Shown here in pieces: positions 1 to 10,927 of a stretch of 64,000 nucleotides of DNA (positions within the stretch are counted from its first letter, which is position 1; each line of letters opens with the position of its first letter). The stretch spans positions 148,642-212,641 of the forward strand of contig JANRKB010000057.1 of the NCBI GenBank assembly GCA_033763695.1. The letters are read 5' to 3'. The notes under the pieces are model-generated. The model saw only the letters and a program-made list of their open reading frames with translations. It made no database searches and was not told where the DNA came from. The position numbers were made by a program, and so were the translations under genes. This stretch comes from JANRKB01 sp033763695 (lineage in GTDB: Bacteria > Planctomycetota > Phycisphaerae > Phycisphaerales > UBA1924).

Positions 1-569
1 AACAGCAAGCCCGGCTGCGTCGCGGCATGCGCATTCAAGAACTCGGTCGACGGCCGCGGCAGACTCAACCCCAGCACGAGGCTTCCAACCCACGCGAGCA
101 CGGCCAGCACGAGCACCCAGCCCATCGGCACGCGCGACACCAGCCACCCGAGCAACAACAGTGCCGCGGCAACACCAACACCAAGCCCCGCGGCCAGCGT
201 CGGCGTCTCCAGCATGGGCGCGGCCCACGTCGTGCTCTTGACCAGCCACGCGACGAAGAACACGTGAAAGAGAATCGTGATGATCGAGAATCCGCGTGCC
301 GCCCTGCGATGGGCACGGACAAACCCGTCCGCCTGCTCACGCGATCGCAGCACCCACCCCATCGCCGCGGCACCAGCGACGTTGGGAATCGCAAACGCCA
401 CGAACGACGCGATGCCGTAGTCGCGCAGCAGCAGCAGCGGCAGGAACATGCCGATGCACCACGTCCACGACGACGCGAGATACATCCCAAAGCCGAGCGT
501 TCGCAGCAGGCCGCCGCCCGCATTCGTCGATGCGGCATCCGCGGCGTGGGCTGGGCGGTTGGTGGTCAT
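1..569 (-). CDS. polytopic membrane protein, C-terminus cut by window edge
   Basis: An open frame starts at ATG (567-569) and runs leftwards off the window without a stop, so 189 codons are visible. After a short Ala-rich N-terminus comes a hydrophobic stretch (YLASSWTWCIGMFLPLLLL, about residues 30-48), then a second one containing FVAFAIPNVAGAAAMGWVL, a charged loop (REQADGFVRAHRRAARGF), and at least three more hydrophobic segments. It is therefore an integral inner-membrane protein, probably a transporter-like permease. I cannot name a family. Overlapping frames on the other strand are longer but Arg/Pro/His-rich and look like shadows. The next gene (DUF4442) ends 62 bp upstream on the same strand, so the two may be co-transcribed. 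Confidence 0.7.
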   Translation of the reverse strand, partial: MTTNRPAHAADAASTNAGGGLLRTLGFGMYLASSWTWCIGMFLPLLLLRDYGIASFVAFAIPNVAGAAAMGWVLRSREQADGFVRAHRRAARGFSIITILFHVFFVAWLVKSTTWAAPMLETPTLAAGLGVGVAAALLLLGWLVSRVPMGWVLVLAVLAWVGSLVLGLSLPRPSTEFLNAHAATQPGLL

Positions 570-631
570 CGTGACGCTTCAGCGTTTGATCAGTTCGTCG
601 CATTCATCACGACGACGCGGGCAGACGCCCC

Positions 632-1426
632 TCATCCGACATTGCGGACGTGGCCCCGCTTGGCCTTGTTGTGAAGTTGCGGCGTCACATGGAAGACGGC
701 GGTGCACTTGCCCACGCGCCGATCCTTTGCCGCCATGCGTGCGATCACGCTCGCCTTGCCGTCTTTGTCCTTCTTGCCGCGCAGTGCGTTGGGCAGGACG
801 CCCACCTGCACGATCTCCATGTCGATCGTGATGTTGAACTCGTGCCCGGTCGCAACCAAGGCCTTGATGTCTTCGCGCGGCGTGATGCGATAGAGCGCGG
901 GGCCGAAGCACGGACGCAGAAACTTGTACTCCAGGTGCTTGCACACCACCGAGTAGTCCCCGCCGCACACGCCGAAGACGAACATCCCGCCTGCGATCTC
1001 ACTGTTGCCCAGCAGCGCGGCACCCGCCATCGCGTTGTACCAGTTGCGGTTGAACCGGCGAAACGGCAACTCCGCGGCGAACGTGTTCTCGTCCACCTGC
1101 TTCATCCGGATGCCGCTGCGGAACGCATACGGCAGCCAGATCATCGAGCAGACGCGATGCCAGAAGTTGTTTCGCGCACTGAGTCGCGCAATCCCGGCTT
1201 CAAGCCGATCGATGAAGCCTTTGCGATGCCCGACATGCAGCGGCTTGCGTCCCGACACCGCGAGTTCGCCTGGCGCAGCATCCACATCCGGCTCAGCCGC
1301 TTCGCCGATCGGGACGACAGCCTCGACCTCGGCGCTGGGCCGGGTTGACGCATGCGACGGGCTGTCAATCTGCGTGCTCACGACCACACAAACCCTGCGG
1401 ACGACCCGGGGAAAGCCCCACGCCAT
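632..1426 (-). CDS. DUF4442 hotdog-fold (thioesterase-like) protein
   Basis: 264 codons if the first ATG is used. The N-terminal ~70 residues are low-complexity and the true start may lie inside them. From about residue 85 (NNFWHRVCSMIWLPYAFRSG) the protein matches the DUF4442 hotdog pattern: FRRFNRNWYNAMAGAALLGNS is a hotdog helix that normally carries the active-site region, followed by a strand region with KHLEYKFLRPC and ITIDMEIVQVG. Hotdog proteins of this family are thought to act on acyl-CoA or acyl-ACP thioesters, but no substrate can be read from the sequence. It is divergent from the RNA helicase across a 488-bp gap and upstream of the truncated membrane-protein gene on the same strand. 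Family call is confident; function is open. Confidence 0.75.
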   Translation of the reverse strand: MAWGFPRVVRRVCVVVSTQIDSPSHASTRPSAEVEAVVPIGEAAEPDVDAAPGELAVSGRKPLHVGHRKGFIDRLEAGIARLSARNNFWHRVCSMIWLPYAFRSGIRMKQVDENTFAAELPFRRFNRNWYNAMAGAALLGNSEIAGGMFVFGVCGGDYSVVCKHLEYKFLRPCFGPALYRITPREDIKALVATGHEFNITIDMEIVQVGVLPNALRGKKDKDGKASVIARMAAKDRRVGKCTAVFHVTPQLHNKAKRGHVRNVG

Positions 1427-1914
1427 CCAAACCTCTCAACCCAAGTCCGCCGCCCGCCCGTCAAGTCGCTGACAACGGGGGCCGGACCCTCGTCCGACAC
1501 TTCGCCTGCGCTGCAAGCACGGATGATAGCCCGCGAGCATCCGACCTCCGACGCGAGCATGCCGCCCATGTAACGGCGAGGGGCGACAAGACGGGACCAA
1601 GCCATGGCCCCGGGACCCCGGCCTCCGACCGTGCCTATAGTCCCCCTCAACTGCCGGTGGCCTCAGTCTGCTTTCGGGGAGATGCCCGAACCGTCCTGGG
1701 AATCTGCTGGCGACGCCCAACCGGGTCCGTGACCCAACCGGGCGAGCCCCCAGTACGGCCGACTTTCGCCGCCAAACCACGGCCAAAGAACGCCGAACAC
1801 AACACAGGCTGTCCTTCTGCGCGCTGGTCGTGCCGGGGGACAGGCCCGGAGATATCGCTCTTGCTTCAGTCCCGCCCGCACTCGTCCGACGCTGCCAATC
1901 ACGCTTCACATTCG
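1427..1914. other. 488-bp intergenic region between divergent genes
   Basis: Separates the DUF4442 gene (minus) from the DEAD-box helicase (plus). The helicase frame stays open far upstream (to about 1345), but that stretch is Pro/Arg-rich and does not look like protein. The helicase probably has a long 5' leader, as many cold-regulated DEAD-box genes do. A TATAGT hexamer lies at 1636-1641 without a good -35 partner, and a small hairpin GGGTC-CGT-GACCC lies near 1725. No convincing gene or RNA was found. Confidence 0.5.
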
Positions 1915-3465
1915 ATGAACGACGCCGCCGACCCGGTCGCGGCCGCTGCCCCGATGCAGCCCTCTGGTCCGACCTTCGCCGCCCTCAACCTCGCGACGCC
2001 CATCATGCGGGCGCTGACCGAAGAGGGCTACACGACCCCCACGCCGATCCAGGCCTCGGCCATCCCGCCAATCATGACCGGCAAGGACGTGCTCGGCTGC
2101 GCCCAGACGGGTACCGGAAAGACGGCCGCGTTCGCGCTGCCGATCCTGCATGAACTCGTCAGCATGGTGCCCGACAAGTCGCGTCGCGGCCCGATCATCC
2201 CCAAGGTGCTCGTTCTGTCGCCGACGCGGGAACTCGCCACGCAGATCGCCGAGTCGTTCCAGACCTACGGCCGCCACACCGCCGTCACCGGCACGGTGAT
2301 CTTCGGCGGCGTCAGCCAGTTCCGTCAGGTTCGCGCGCTGGATCGCGGCGTCGATGTCATCGTCGCCACGCCCGGCCGCCTGATCGACCTGATGGAGCAG
2401 AAGCTCGTCAACCTCTCCGAGATCGCGATCTTCGTGCTCGACGAGGCCGATCGCATGCTGGACATGGGCTTCATTCAGCCCATCCGCCGCATCGCTGCAA
2501 CGCTGCCCGCCGATCGCCAGACGCTGCTCTTCAGCGCGACCATGCCGCGCGAGATCCAGCACCTCGCCGACTCGCTGCTCAAGGACCCTGTCCGCGTCGC
2601 GGTGACGCCCGTCGCCAGCGCGGCACCGCTCATCGAGCAGAAGCTCTACCACGTGCCGCGCACGCACAAGCAGACGCTGCTCCAGCACCTGCTTGAGGAA
2701 TCGAGCATCGAGCGCGCGGTCGTCTTCACCAAGACCAAGCACGGCGCCGACAAGGTCGCGAAGAAGCTCAACGCCGCCGGCATCAGCGCCGACGCGATCC
2801 ACGGCAACAAGGCCCAGAACGCCCGCGAACGCGCCCTCGGCGGTTTCCGCAACGGTCGCTCGCGCGTCCTCGTCGCCACCGACGTGGCCGCCCGCGGCCT
2901 CGACGTCGACGGCATCACGCACGTCTTCAACTTCGACCTGCCCATGGAGCCCGAGGCGTACGTGCACCGCATCGGTCGCACCGGCCGCGCAGGGGCCAAG
3001 GGCATCGCCATCGCGTTCTGCGACGGCGACGAGCGCGGCCTGCTCAAGGGCATCGAACGCATGACCGGCAAGCGCATTCCCACCACGCCGCTGCCCGACG
3101 GCCTCAAGCCCGAGGCTCCGCTGCATGGCGAGCGTGACGACCGCGATCGCGAGCGTCGTCCGTTCCGCGAGTCGCGCCATCATGATCGCGCTCCGCAGGG
3201 CCACTCCCAGCCCTCCGCCCACGGCCATGGCAACCAGCACCCGCGTGGGCACGCCAAGCCCAACGACAAGCACACAGGCAAGCCAGCGGTGAAGGCACCG
3301 CACCTCAAACTCGTCGATGGCGAAGCCAACGCTGCCGACCAGAATTCGGGTCGCCCCTCGCGTCCGCGCGGGCCGCACTTCGCGTCGGCGGGCAAGGGCG
3401 GCAAGCCCGCCGCCAAGGGGTTTGGCGCCAAGAACTGGACCCGCCGTCGCTCGCCGCGCGACTGA
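1915..3465 (+). CDS. rhlE: DEAD-box ATP-dependent RNA helicase, RhlE type
   Basis: 516 residues from the ATG at 1915, chosen because the Q-motif region (FAALNLATPIMRAL...TPTPIQ, residues 21-46) follows at the usual distance. All core motifs are present: Walker A AQTGTGKT (63-70), PTRELA (103-108), DEAD (176-179), SAT (207-209), and in the second RecA domain VATDVAARGLD and HRIGRTGRAG. The core ends near residue 385. The remaining ~130 residues form a basic, His/Arg/Lys/Gly-rich disordered tail, as is usual for RhlE-type helicases, which unwind structured RNA during ribosome assembly and mRNA decay. It stands alone, with a strong terminator 68 bp downstream. RhlE is the nearest named subgroup; DeaD/CsdA is less likely because its C-terminal RNA-binding domain is absent. 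Confidence 0.92.
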   Translation: MNDAADPVAAAAPMQPSGPTFAALNLATPIMRALTEEGYTTPTPIQASAIPPIMTGKDVLGCAQTGTGKTAAFALPILHELVSMVPDKSRRGPIIPKVLVLSPTRELATQIAESFQTYGRHTAVTGTVIFGGVSQFRQVRALDRGVDVIVATPGRLIDLMEQKLVNLSEIAIFVLDEADRMLDMGFIQPIRRIAATLPADRQTLLFSATMPREIQHLADSLLKDPVRVAVTPVASAAPLIEQKLYHVPRTHKQTLLQHLLEESSIERAVVFTKTKHGADKVAKKLNAAGISADAIHGNKAQNARERALGGFRNGRSRVLVATDVAARGLDVDGITHVFNFDLPMEPEAYVHRIGRTGRAGAKGIAIAFCDGDERGLLKGIERMTGKRIPTTPLPDGLKPEAPLHGERDDRDRERRPFRESRHHDRAPQGHSQPSAHGHGNQHPRGHAKPNDKHTGKPAVKAPHLKLVDGEANAADQNSGRPSRPRGPHFASAGKGGKPAAKGFGAKNWTRRRSPRD

Positions 3466-3532
3466 TCCCACGATTCCCGTCCAGAGGGAGGGGAGTTGAG
3501 AGAATCGCTCCCGAAAACTCTGTTCGCTCTTG

Positions 3533-3565
3533 CAGGCCTCTCCCACGAGAGGCCTGTTTGTTTTT
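3533..3565 (+). terminator. Rho-independent terminator of the helicase gene
   Basis: Perfect 10-bp arms CAGGCCTCTC / GAGAGGCCTG with a CCAC loop, followed directly by TTTGTTTTT. It lies 68 bp after the helicase stop. Confidence 0.9.
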
Positions 3566-3594
3566 CCGCTGCCCTGCGCAATGTGCCGGAATGA

Positions 3595-3621
3595 AAACCG
3601 CAGGGCCGTGCCCTGCGGTTT
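3595..3621 (-). terminator. terminator of htpX, possibly bidirectional
   Basis: Perfect 12-bp arms AAACCGCAGGGC / GCCCTGCGGTTT with a CGT loop. Read on the minus strand the stem ends in a T-rich stretch (GGTTTTCATT). It is 37 bp beyond the htpX stop. On the plus strand the tail is only weakly U-rich. Confidence 0.75.
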
Positions 3622-3657
3622 CTTCGTTGCCGTCTCAGATGCCTCGCGAGTGTCGAT

Positions 3658-4500
3658 TCAGCGCAGCTTCGCGAGTTCTTCGATGCGTCGCTCCGTCGGC
3701 GGGTGCGTCGCAAACAGATTCACGAGCGATCCGCCGCCGCACAGCGGCTCGACGATGAACAGGTTGTTCTGGGCAGGGTTAGGCTGCACCAGCGGGATCC
3801 GCTGCGAATACGTCTCGAGCTTCTGCAGCGCGGAGATCAAGCCGTCGGGCGAACCCGCGATCGCTGCACCGTCCGCGTCCGCCACATACTCACGACTGCG
3901 GCTGATCATCGCCTTGATGAGGGCCGCGCCTACCGCCGCGACGAGCACCCCGACCAGCGCGAACAGCGGATTGGACCGCCCCTCGCTGTCGCGTCCGCCG
4001 CCCAAGAGCATGCCCCACTGGGCGATGAAGCCAAGGACGCCGGCGACGGTCGCCGCGATGCACGACGTCAGCGTGTCGCGATTCTTGACGTGCGCCAGTT
4101 CGTGCCCGATCACGCCTTCGAGTTCGCGCCGGTTGAGCAGTCGCAACGCGCCCTCGGTGACGGCAACCGCCGCCTTGCTCGGCGAACGGCCCGTGGCAAA
4201 CGCGTTGGGCGCGTCGTGCGGGCAGACGTACACCCGAGGCATCGGCAGACCGGCCCGCTGGCGGAGTTCGTCCACCATTCGGTACAGCTCGCCGCCCTCC
4301 TCCGCCGTCACCTCGCGAGCCTGCATTGCCGCGAGCGCGATCTTGTCGGAGAAGAACCAGGCGATGATGTTGCTGGCTCCGCCGAGCACAAGCGCGATCA
4401 GCAGGCCCTGTTGGCCATAGAGCGAGCCCACGAAGAGAAACAGGCCAAACAGGCCACCCATCAAGAACGCGGTCTTCACATTGTTCCAGAGCTTGGTCAT
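3658..4500 (-). CDS. htpX: HtpX-family membrane zinc metalloprotease (M48)
   Basis: 280 residues from MTKLWNNVKTAFLM, the usual HtpX start. An upstream in-frame ATG would add 16 atypical residues. Two N-terminal membrane helices (about 11-26 and 31-50) precede the cytosolic catalytic domain with HELAH at 133-137 (zinc ligands H133 and H137, catalytic E134). SREYVADADGAA supplies the third zinc ligand, E204. Two further hydrophobic segments lie at about 146-165 and 178-198. HtpX is a membrane-protein quality-control protease that cleaves misfolded inner-membrane proteins, typically together with FtsH. The ATHPPTERRIEEL C-terminus is the conserved M48B ending. It is transcribed alone, divergent from the 3D-domain gene, and followed by a hairpin terminator. 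Confidence 0.95.
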   Translation of the reverse strand: MTKLWNNVKTAFLMGGLFGLFLFVGSLYGQQGLLIALVLGGASNIIAWFFSDKIALAAMQAREVTAEEGGELYRMVDELRQRAGLPMPRVYVCPHDAPNAFATGRSPSKAAVAVTEGALRLLNRRELEGVIGHELAHVKNRDTLTSCIAATVAGVLGFIAQWGMLLGGGRDSEGRSNPLFALVGVLVAAVGAALIKAMISRSREYVADADGAAIAGSPDGLISALQKLETYSQRIPLVQPNPAQNNLFIVEPLCGGGSLVNLFATHPPTERRIEELAKLR

Positions 4501-4676
4501 GTCGAGCGTCGAGCCTCCTGCTGGATCCCCCGTCGCCATACATGGCACTGCCCCCGGGGATTCTTGGACTTCCAGCGAGCATACGGCGTGCCGCGGGTTT
4601 GGTTTGATTTTGGATGTCTCGCTCCGATCGAAAATCTTTCGTTCATAAAAAGATCGGTATTCTTGTGGACAAAGTC

Positions 4677-4705
4677 TTGCACCGCAGCCGACATACTCGT
4701 ATCGT
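4677..4705 (+). promoter_or_regulatory. sigma70-type promoter for the 3D-domain gene
   Basis: TTGCAC (4677-4682), a 17-bp spacer, then TATCGT (4700-4705), inside an unusually AT-rich stretch (about 4600-4740) of an otherwise GC-rich window. The predicted start of transcription is near 4712, about 110 bp before the ATG. Confidence 0.5.
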
Positions 4706-4822
4706 GTTTGGTATCACAACCGTTTCGAGGTCCGAGAACTGCGCGACATGGACGATCTGCGCGGCGTGACCGCTGCCGCGGCGTGTCGAAGTGGCAGCGT
4801 CAGGGTCGGCGAGGAGGCACAG

Positions 4823-5737
4823 ATGGCCGGGATGGGATACTCTTGGAGTGAGGTCACGCCGGTTCGGACCGGCTTGCGCATCAGGTCCCAAGGACAACGT
4901 CCCCAAAGCAGGATGCCCAAGTCAGCGGATGGTGGTCCGTGTCTGAACGTCGGATGGCCGTTGGTGGAGCAGCAGTTGCAACTCAAGAACAGCCTTGCAG
5001 ATGGAATGGCCCCGTGCGCGGGTTCGCTCTCCTCGGAGGGTGCCCCGACCCAGCAGCCTTGGCTGGTCTGGAAGGACCGTCTCCGCCGAGTTGCGTCGAT
5101 CGGCGGCTCAGTTCTGCTGGTTGGGCTTGTCGCCCTCTCGGCGATCATCGTCAAGGAATACCAGCACGCCCCTGCTCTGGCCCGGGTGCAGAGCCTGAAT
5201 GCCCACGCCGTCGAGACGGCGGAACTGCCCGAGATCGAAGACCCGCTGAACGCCCCGCTCGCCCTCCAGACGTCTGAGGTCGAAGCAAACGTCGAGATTC
5301 AGGCAACCAGTCTGACGACGGATGACGAGCCGGCGTGGAAGTCTGACCCGACCATCCGCTACTTCAATGGCCGCCCGGTCCGCCCGGCCAAGGTCATCCG
5401 CATGGTCGTTACGGCCTACGCCGCCGACGCCCGCTCTTGCGACGACTCGGCCGACGGCATCACCGCGACCCTGCACTCCGTCGAGACCAACGGCTTTGCC
5501 CTTGTCGCGGCTGACCCGCGCGTGCTCAAGTACGGCTCGCTGCTCACCGTCCCCGGCTACGACCAAGATCGCATCGTGCCCGTGCTCGACTGCGGCGGCA
5601 AGATCAAGGGCCGTCGTCTGGACGTGCTTTACCCGACCCACAATCAGGCCCGCAAGTGGGGTAAGAAGACCCTCGACGTGACCGTCTGGGAGTATGCCGA
5701 CGGCCTGCCCGCTCCGAACCCCCGCAAACTGCGCTGA
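4823..5737 (+). CDS. membrane-anchored 3D-domain (double-psi beta-barrel) cell-wall protein
   Basis: 304 residues from ATG 4823, which is preceded by AGGAGG (4812-4817) at 5-nt spacing; a longer start at 4748 lacks this. The ~85-residue N-terminus is hydrophilic, then one membrane helix (about 91-113: VASIGGSVLLVGLVALSAII) and an extracytoplasmic linker lead to a C-terminal 3D domain. The domain carries MVVTAYAADARSCDD, the VAADPRVLKYGSLLTVPGY strand, and LDCGGKIKGRRLDVLYPT with the Asp residues that name it, ending in LDVTVWEY. 3D domains occur in lytic transglycosylases (MltA) and Rpf/YabE-type wall enzymes, so peptidoglycan modification in the periplasm is likely. The activity itself is inferred. 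Confidence 0.8.
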   Translation: MAGMGYSWSEVTPVRTGLRIRSQGQRPQSRMPKSADGGPCLNVGWPLVEQQLQLKNSLADGMAPCAGSLSSEGAPTQQPWLVWKDRLRRVASIGGSVLLVGLVALSAIIVKEYQHAPALARVQSLNAHAVETAELPEIEDPLNAPLALQTSEVEANVEIQATSLTTDDEPAWKSDPTIRYFNGRPVRPAKVIRMVVTAYAADARSCDDSADGITATLHSVETNGFALVAADPRVLKYGSLLTVPGYDQDRIVPVLDCGGKIKGRRLDVLYPTHNQARKWGKKTLDVTVWEYADGLPAPNPRKLR

Positions 5738-5803
5738 GGCCCCCGCCTGAGACCTCCGCCCCGTCGCGGGGTTGCAGCGATCCGCGATCTACAGACTCAT
5801 GAA

Positions 5804-5853
5804 GCGCCCCGCCCCGGCCCCGGCTCATCCGGCCCCTGCGGGGCGCGTTTGTT
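5804..5853 (+). terminator. Rho-independent terminator after the 3D-domain gene
   Basis: Arms GCGCCCCGC (5804-5812) and GCGGGGCGC (5838-5846) flank a 25-nt GC-rich loop, with a GTTTGTT tail. It sits 66 bp after the stop. Confidence 0.65.
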
Positions 5854-5934
5854 GACGGGCCGTACACTCCACCCACGCTCGGCGGGCGGCCCGGGGGCCA
5901 ACTGCCGACGCATGCCGCGAGCATGGAGGCAGCG

Positions 5935-6630
5935 ATGAACTCCTGGTGGGTCTCCGACTGGTACGCCGTCAGCCACGTTCTGTTGTACTCGTGGGTGCTG
6001 TGGGTGGTCATTTCGATCTGCCTGCACGAACTCGGGCATGGCTATGCGGCCATCAGCCGCGGCGATCGCACACCCATCGAACTGGGTCACATGACCGCCA
6101 ACCCGCTGGTCCACATCCCCGGCATGGCCTGGGTGATGTTCGCGATGTTCGGCTTCACGTGGGGGCTGATGCCGGTCAATCCGTCACGGATGCGCGGCCG
6201 GTACGGGCACGCCTTCGTCGCGTTCGCCGGGCCACTGGTCAATCTCGCATTGGCGGTGCTGTGCATCCTCGGCGCGGCATTCTGGAACAAGTTCTCGGGG
6301 GGCATCGCCGACAACGTGCGCCAGAACGCGTTCACGTTCCTCTGGACCGGCGCGATGATCAACACGATGGGGTTCGTGTTCAATCTGATCCCCGTGCCGC
6401 CGCTCGATGGCGGAACCATCGCCCGCGAACTGATCCCCGCGTATGACCGCGCGCTCGATGGCCCGAACGCGCAGTGGATCGGCCTCGCGGCGTTCGCGTT
6501 CGTGTTCTTCGTCGCCTCCAAATACGCCTGGGGCGTTGCGATGCTGGTCGCCTCGCTGGGCATCTCGATTGCGTCGATGCTGCTGGGTATTCCGAGCGAC
6601 CAAATGCTGGATCCGTTCGCCCGGAACTGA
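5935..6630 (+). CDS. site-2-protease-family (M50) intramembrane zinc protease
   Basis: 231 residues from ATG 5935, which has GGAGG (5925-5929) five bases upstream; an ATG 12 bp earlier overlaps that Shine-Dalgarno. HELGHGYAA, in the first long hydrophobic segment (about 15-40), gives the HExxH zinc site. NLIPVPPLDGG near residue 150 supplies the third ligand (Asp) of the family. Five or six membrane segments fill the protein, and there is no PDZ domain, so it resembles the short S2P-like proteins rather than RseP. Such proteases cut transmembrane substrates inside the bilayer, but the substrate here is unknown. The stop is 37 bp before dnaG on the same strand, so co-transcription is plausible. 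Confidence 0.88.
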   Translation: MNSWWVSDWYAVSHVLLYSWVLWVVISICLHELGHGYAAISRGDRTPIELGHMTANPLVHIPGMAWVMFAMFGFTWGLMPVNPSRMRGRYGHAFVAFAGPLVNLALAVLCILGAAFWNKFSGGIADNVRQNAFTFLWTGAMINTMGFVFNLIPVPPLDGGTIARELIPAYDRALDGPNAQWIGLAAFAFVFFVASKYAWGVAMLVASLGISIASMLLGIPSDQMLDPFARN

Positions 6631-6667
6631 CCCCGCCACGGATGCCGGCGGCGTACCGTTGGACATC

Positions 6668-8578
6668 ATGGCCGCTGGCCCGCTCTTTCAACGCAACGAC
6701 GATAAGGAACGCGTCCGCGACGCGACCGACATCGTGCGCATCATCGGCGAGCGGGTGGCACTCAAGCCCAAGGGCCGCGAGTATGCCGGGTTGTGCCCGT
6801 TTCATGACGACCACAACCCGTCGATGATGGTCGTGCCGAGCAAGCAGATCTTTCACTGCTTCGTGTGCGGCGCGGGCGGCGACGTCTTCAGTTTCGTGCA
6901 GCGTTACTACAAACTCGACTTCGTCGAAGCGATGAAGTACCTCGCCGAGCGTGCGGGCGTGGTGCTCACGCCGCGGAAGCCCGTCGGCGGCACGGAGGGC
7001 GGTGGTCAGGCACAAGGCTCGGGGTTCTCGCGTGCGGCGCTCCGCGAAGCGAATGCGATCGCGCAGGAGCACTTCACACGCAATCTCGCCGGTGCACAAG
7101 GCGAAGTCGGCCGCGGGATCATCAAGAGGCGCGGCATCTCGCCCACGATGCAGGAGCAGTTCGGCATCGGCCTCAGCCTGCCGGGTTGGGACGGCCTGAC
7201 ATCGCTGGTGCAGAAGCGCGGACTCGATCCGCGCGTGTTCGTCGCGGCAGGGCTGATGAAGGCCCGCGAATCGGGCGGCGGTTTTTACGACGCGTTCCGC
7301 AATCGCCTCATGTTCCCGATCCACGACAAGATGGGGAATGTGATCGCCTTCGGCGCACGCAAGATCGACGAGCAGGATGAGCCGAAGTACCTCAACTCTT
7401 CCGACTCACCCGTCTTTCACAAGTCCACGACGCTCTACGGCCTGTATCAGGCGTCGCGGTCCATCCAGCAGAAGGGCTATGCCCTCGTCACTGAGGGGTA
7501 CACCGACACCATCGCGTGTCATCAGGGCGGCTTGACCAACGCGGTGGCCGCACTCGGCACGGCGTTCACACGCGAACACGCCGAGGAGATCCGTCGGCTG
7601 TGCGATCGCGTGGTGCTGCTGTTTGATGGAGATGATGCAGGCAAGCGCGCGGCGGATCGCGCAATCGATCGGCTCACAGAAGTGTTCTTCTTCGCGTCGA
7701 TGGACGTCTCGATGGCGTCGCTGGCGAAGGTGACCAGCGCGAAAGACCCCGACGAACTGCTCAAACAGGAGGGCGGAGCCGCGGTGCTGGAGAAGGCGAT
7801 CGCGCAGGCCACCGGCCTGATCGACTATCGCATTCAGCGTCTGGCGAGCAAGACGATGGGCGCGGGGTTCGCGGGCATTCAGCGTGCGCTCAAGGAAGAG
7901 CTTGAAGCGCTTGCCGCACTGGGGCTGAACGAGATCGCGCCGCCGACCCGGACGCTCATCATCAAGCGCATCGCGGAGCTGCTGCGGGTGCAGTGGCAGG
8001 ACGTGCAGGCGATGGTCCCCGCAGGGCGGCCGGGCCGTCGTGAGGACACGACGCCAACGAGCGTGAACAGTGAGCAGGAAGCCCCGCCGATTCTGGTGCC
8101 GGGCACGACGCACAAGCCGCTGCTGGGGCGATCGCTGACGACGCCCGAGGCACTGCTGGGCTGCGTGCTGTGCGATGGCAGTCTGTGGTTGAGCCTGAGC
8201 GAAGAGCAGCGTGATCTCATGGCCGCGGGCGTGTATGCGTCGCGCTGGCTCGATGTCGTCGTGCATGCAGTCGAGGAGCTCGCCCACGAAGGGGAGGCTC
8301 CGGGACTGCGTGCCGTGCTCGATCGACTGGAGCAGGATGCGGCACGCCAGGAGGCGACGCAGCTTGAAGCCCGGGTTGATCGCGAGGTCGACTCGGACCC
8401 GGAGCGCCTGCGGAAGCACTTCGCGGCATGTCTGGCGACCGCGGCACGCGATGCGGCCCGCCGATCGCTGGCGACGCCCGCGGAGACACCGATCGATATC
8501 GCGGCCCAGCTCAAGGCCATTCGGGATCGGCACAGTGCCCTTGGAGGCAACCCCCGATCGCTCCCACGCCCCCACTAG
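6668..8578 (+). CDS. dnaG: DNA primase DnaG
   Basis: 636 residues. The N-terminal CHC2-type zinc finger has ligands C43, H46, C64 and C67 (CPFHDDHN...FHCFVCGAGGD). The catalytic Toprim core contains EGYTD (about residue 277) and the acidic motif LLFDGDDAGKRA (about 317). The C-terminal ~200 residues form the helical helicase-interaction domain, where LLGCVLCDGSLW marks the DnaB-binding helical bundle. The start ATG 6668 puts the finger at the standard distance from the N-terminus. DnaG makes RNA primers for lagging-strand replication with DnaB. The next gene on the strand is the primary sigma factor, the classic dnaG-rpoD arrangement, but rpsU is not upstream. Its place is taken by the M50 protease. 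Confidence 0.96.
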   Translation: MAAGPLFQRNDDKERVRDATDIVRIIGERVALKPKGREYAGLCPFHDDHNPSMMVVPSKQIFHCFVCGAGGDVFSFVQRYYKLDFVEAMKYLAERAGVVLTPRKPVGGTEGGGQAQGSGFSRAALREANAIAQEHFTRNLAGAQGEVGRGIIKRRGISPTMQEQFGIGLSLPGWDGLTSLVQKRGLDPRVFVAAGLMKARESGGGFYDAFRNRLMFPIHDKMGNVIAFGARKIDEQDEPKYLNSSDSPVFHKSTTLYGLYQASRSIQQKGYALVTEGYTDTIACHQGGLTNAVAALGTAFTREHAEEIRRLCDRVVLLFDGDDAGKRAADRAIDRLTEVFFFASMDVSMASLAKVTSAKDPDELLKQEGGAAVLEKAIAQATGLIDYRIQRLASKTMGAGFAGIQRALKEELEALAALGLNEIAPPTRTLIIKRIAELLRVQWQDVQAMVPAGRPGRREDTTPTSVNSEQEAPPILVPGTTHKPLLGRSLTTPEALLGCVLCDGSLWLSLSEEQRDLMAAGVYASRWLDVVVHAVEELAHEGEAPGLRAVLDRLEQDAARQEATQLEARVDREVDSDPERLRKHFAACLATAARDAARRSLATPAETPIDIAAQLKAIRDRHSALGGNPRSLPRPH

Positions 8579-8797
8579 TGCTCGCGTCGGCGGCCCGCAT
8601 GACGCTCGATTTGACGCCGGGACGGCGCTGCCCCGCGCGACGTACAGTTGCCCCCCGGATCGCCTTGTGTTCTGCGGGCCTCGCGGGTGACGGTTTTGGG
8701 TTCGGACTTTCGCGCCATCGCACGCAGACGACGAGACTGGGCAAGCCAGCGTGGCGGCGGCGCAACGTCAGAGGGGTTTTGGGGCGGCTGAGTCGGC

Positions 8798-8803
8798 AGG
8801 AGG
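8798..8803 (+). promoter_or_regulatory. Shine-Dalgarno that sets the sigma-factor start
   Basis: AGGAGG seven bases before a GTG at 8811. An in-frame ATG at 8751 has no such site, so the GTG is taken as the start. Confidence 0.8.
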
Positions 8804-8810
8804 CGTTCGA

Positions 8811-10892
<2,082 letters not shown>

Positions 10893-10927
10893 TCGAGCGT
10901 CGATTTTCAGTCCCTGAGCGAAGTCGG

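Noticed and set aside
1906..3546. 546-codon minus-strand frame over the helicase gene
   Set aside because: Antisense shadow of a complete DEAD-box helicase.
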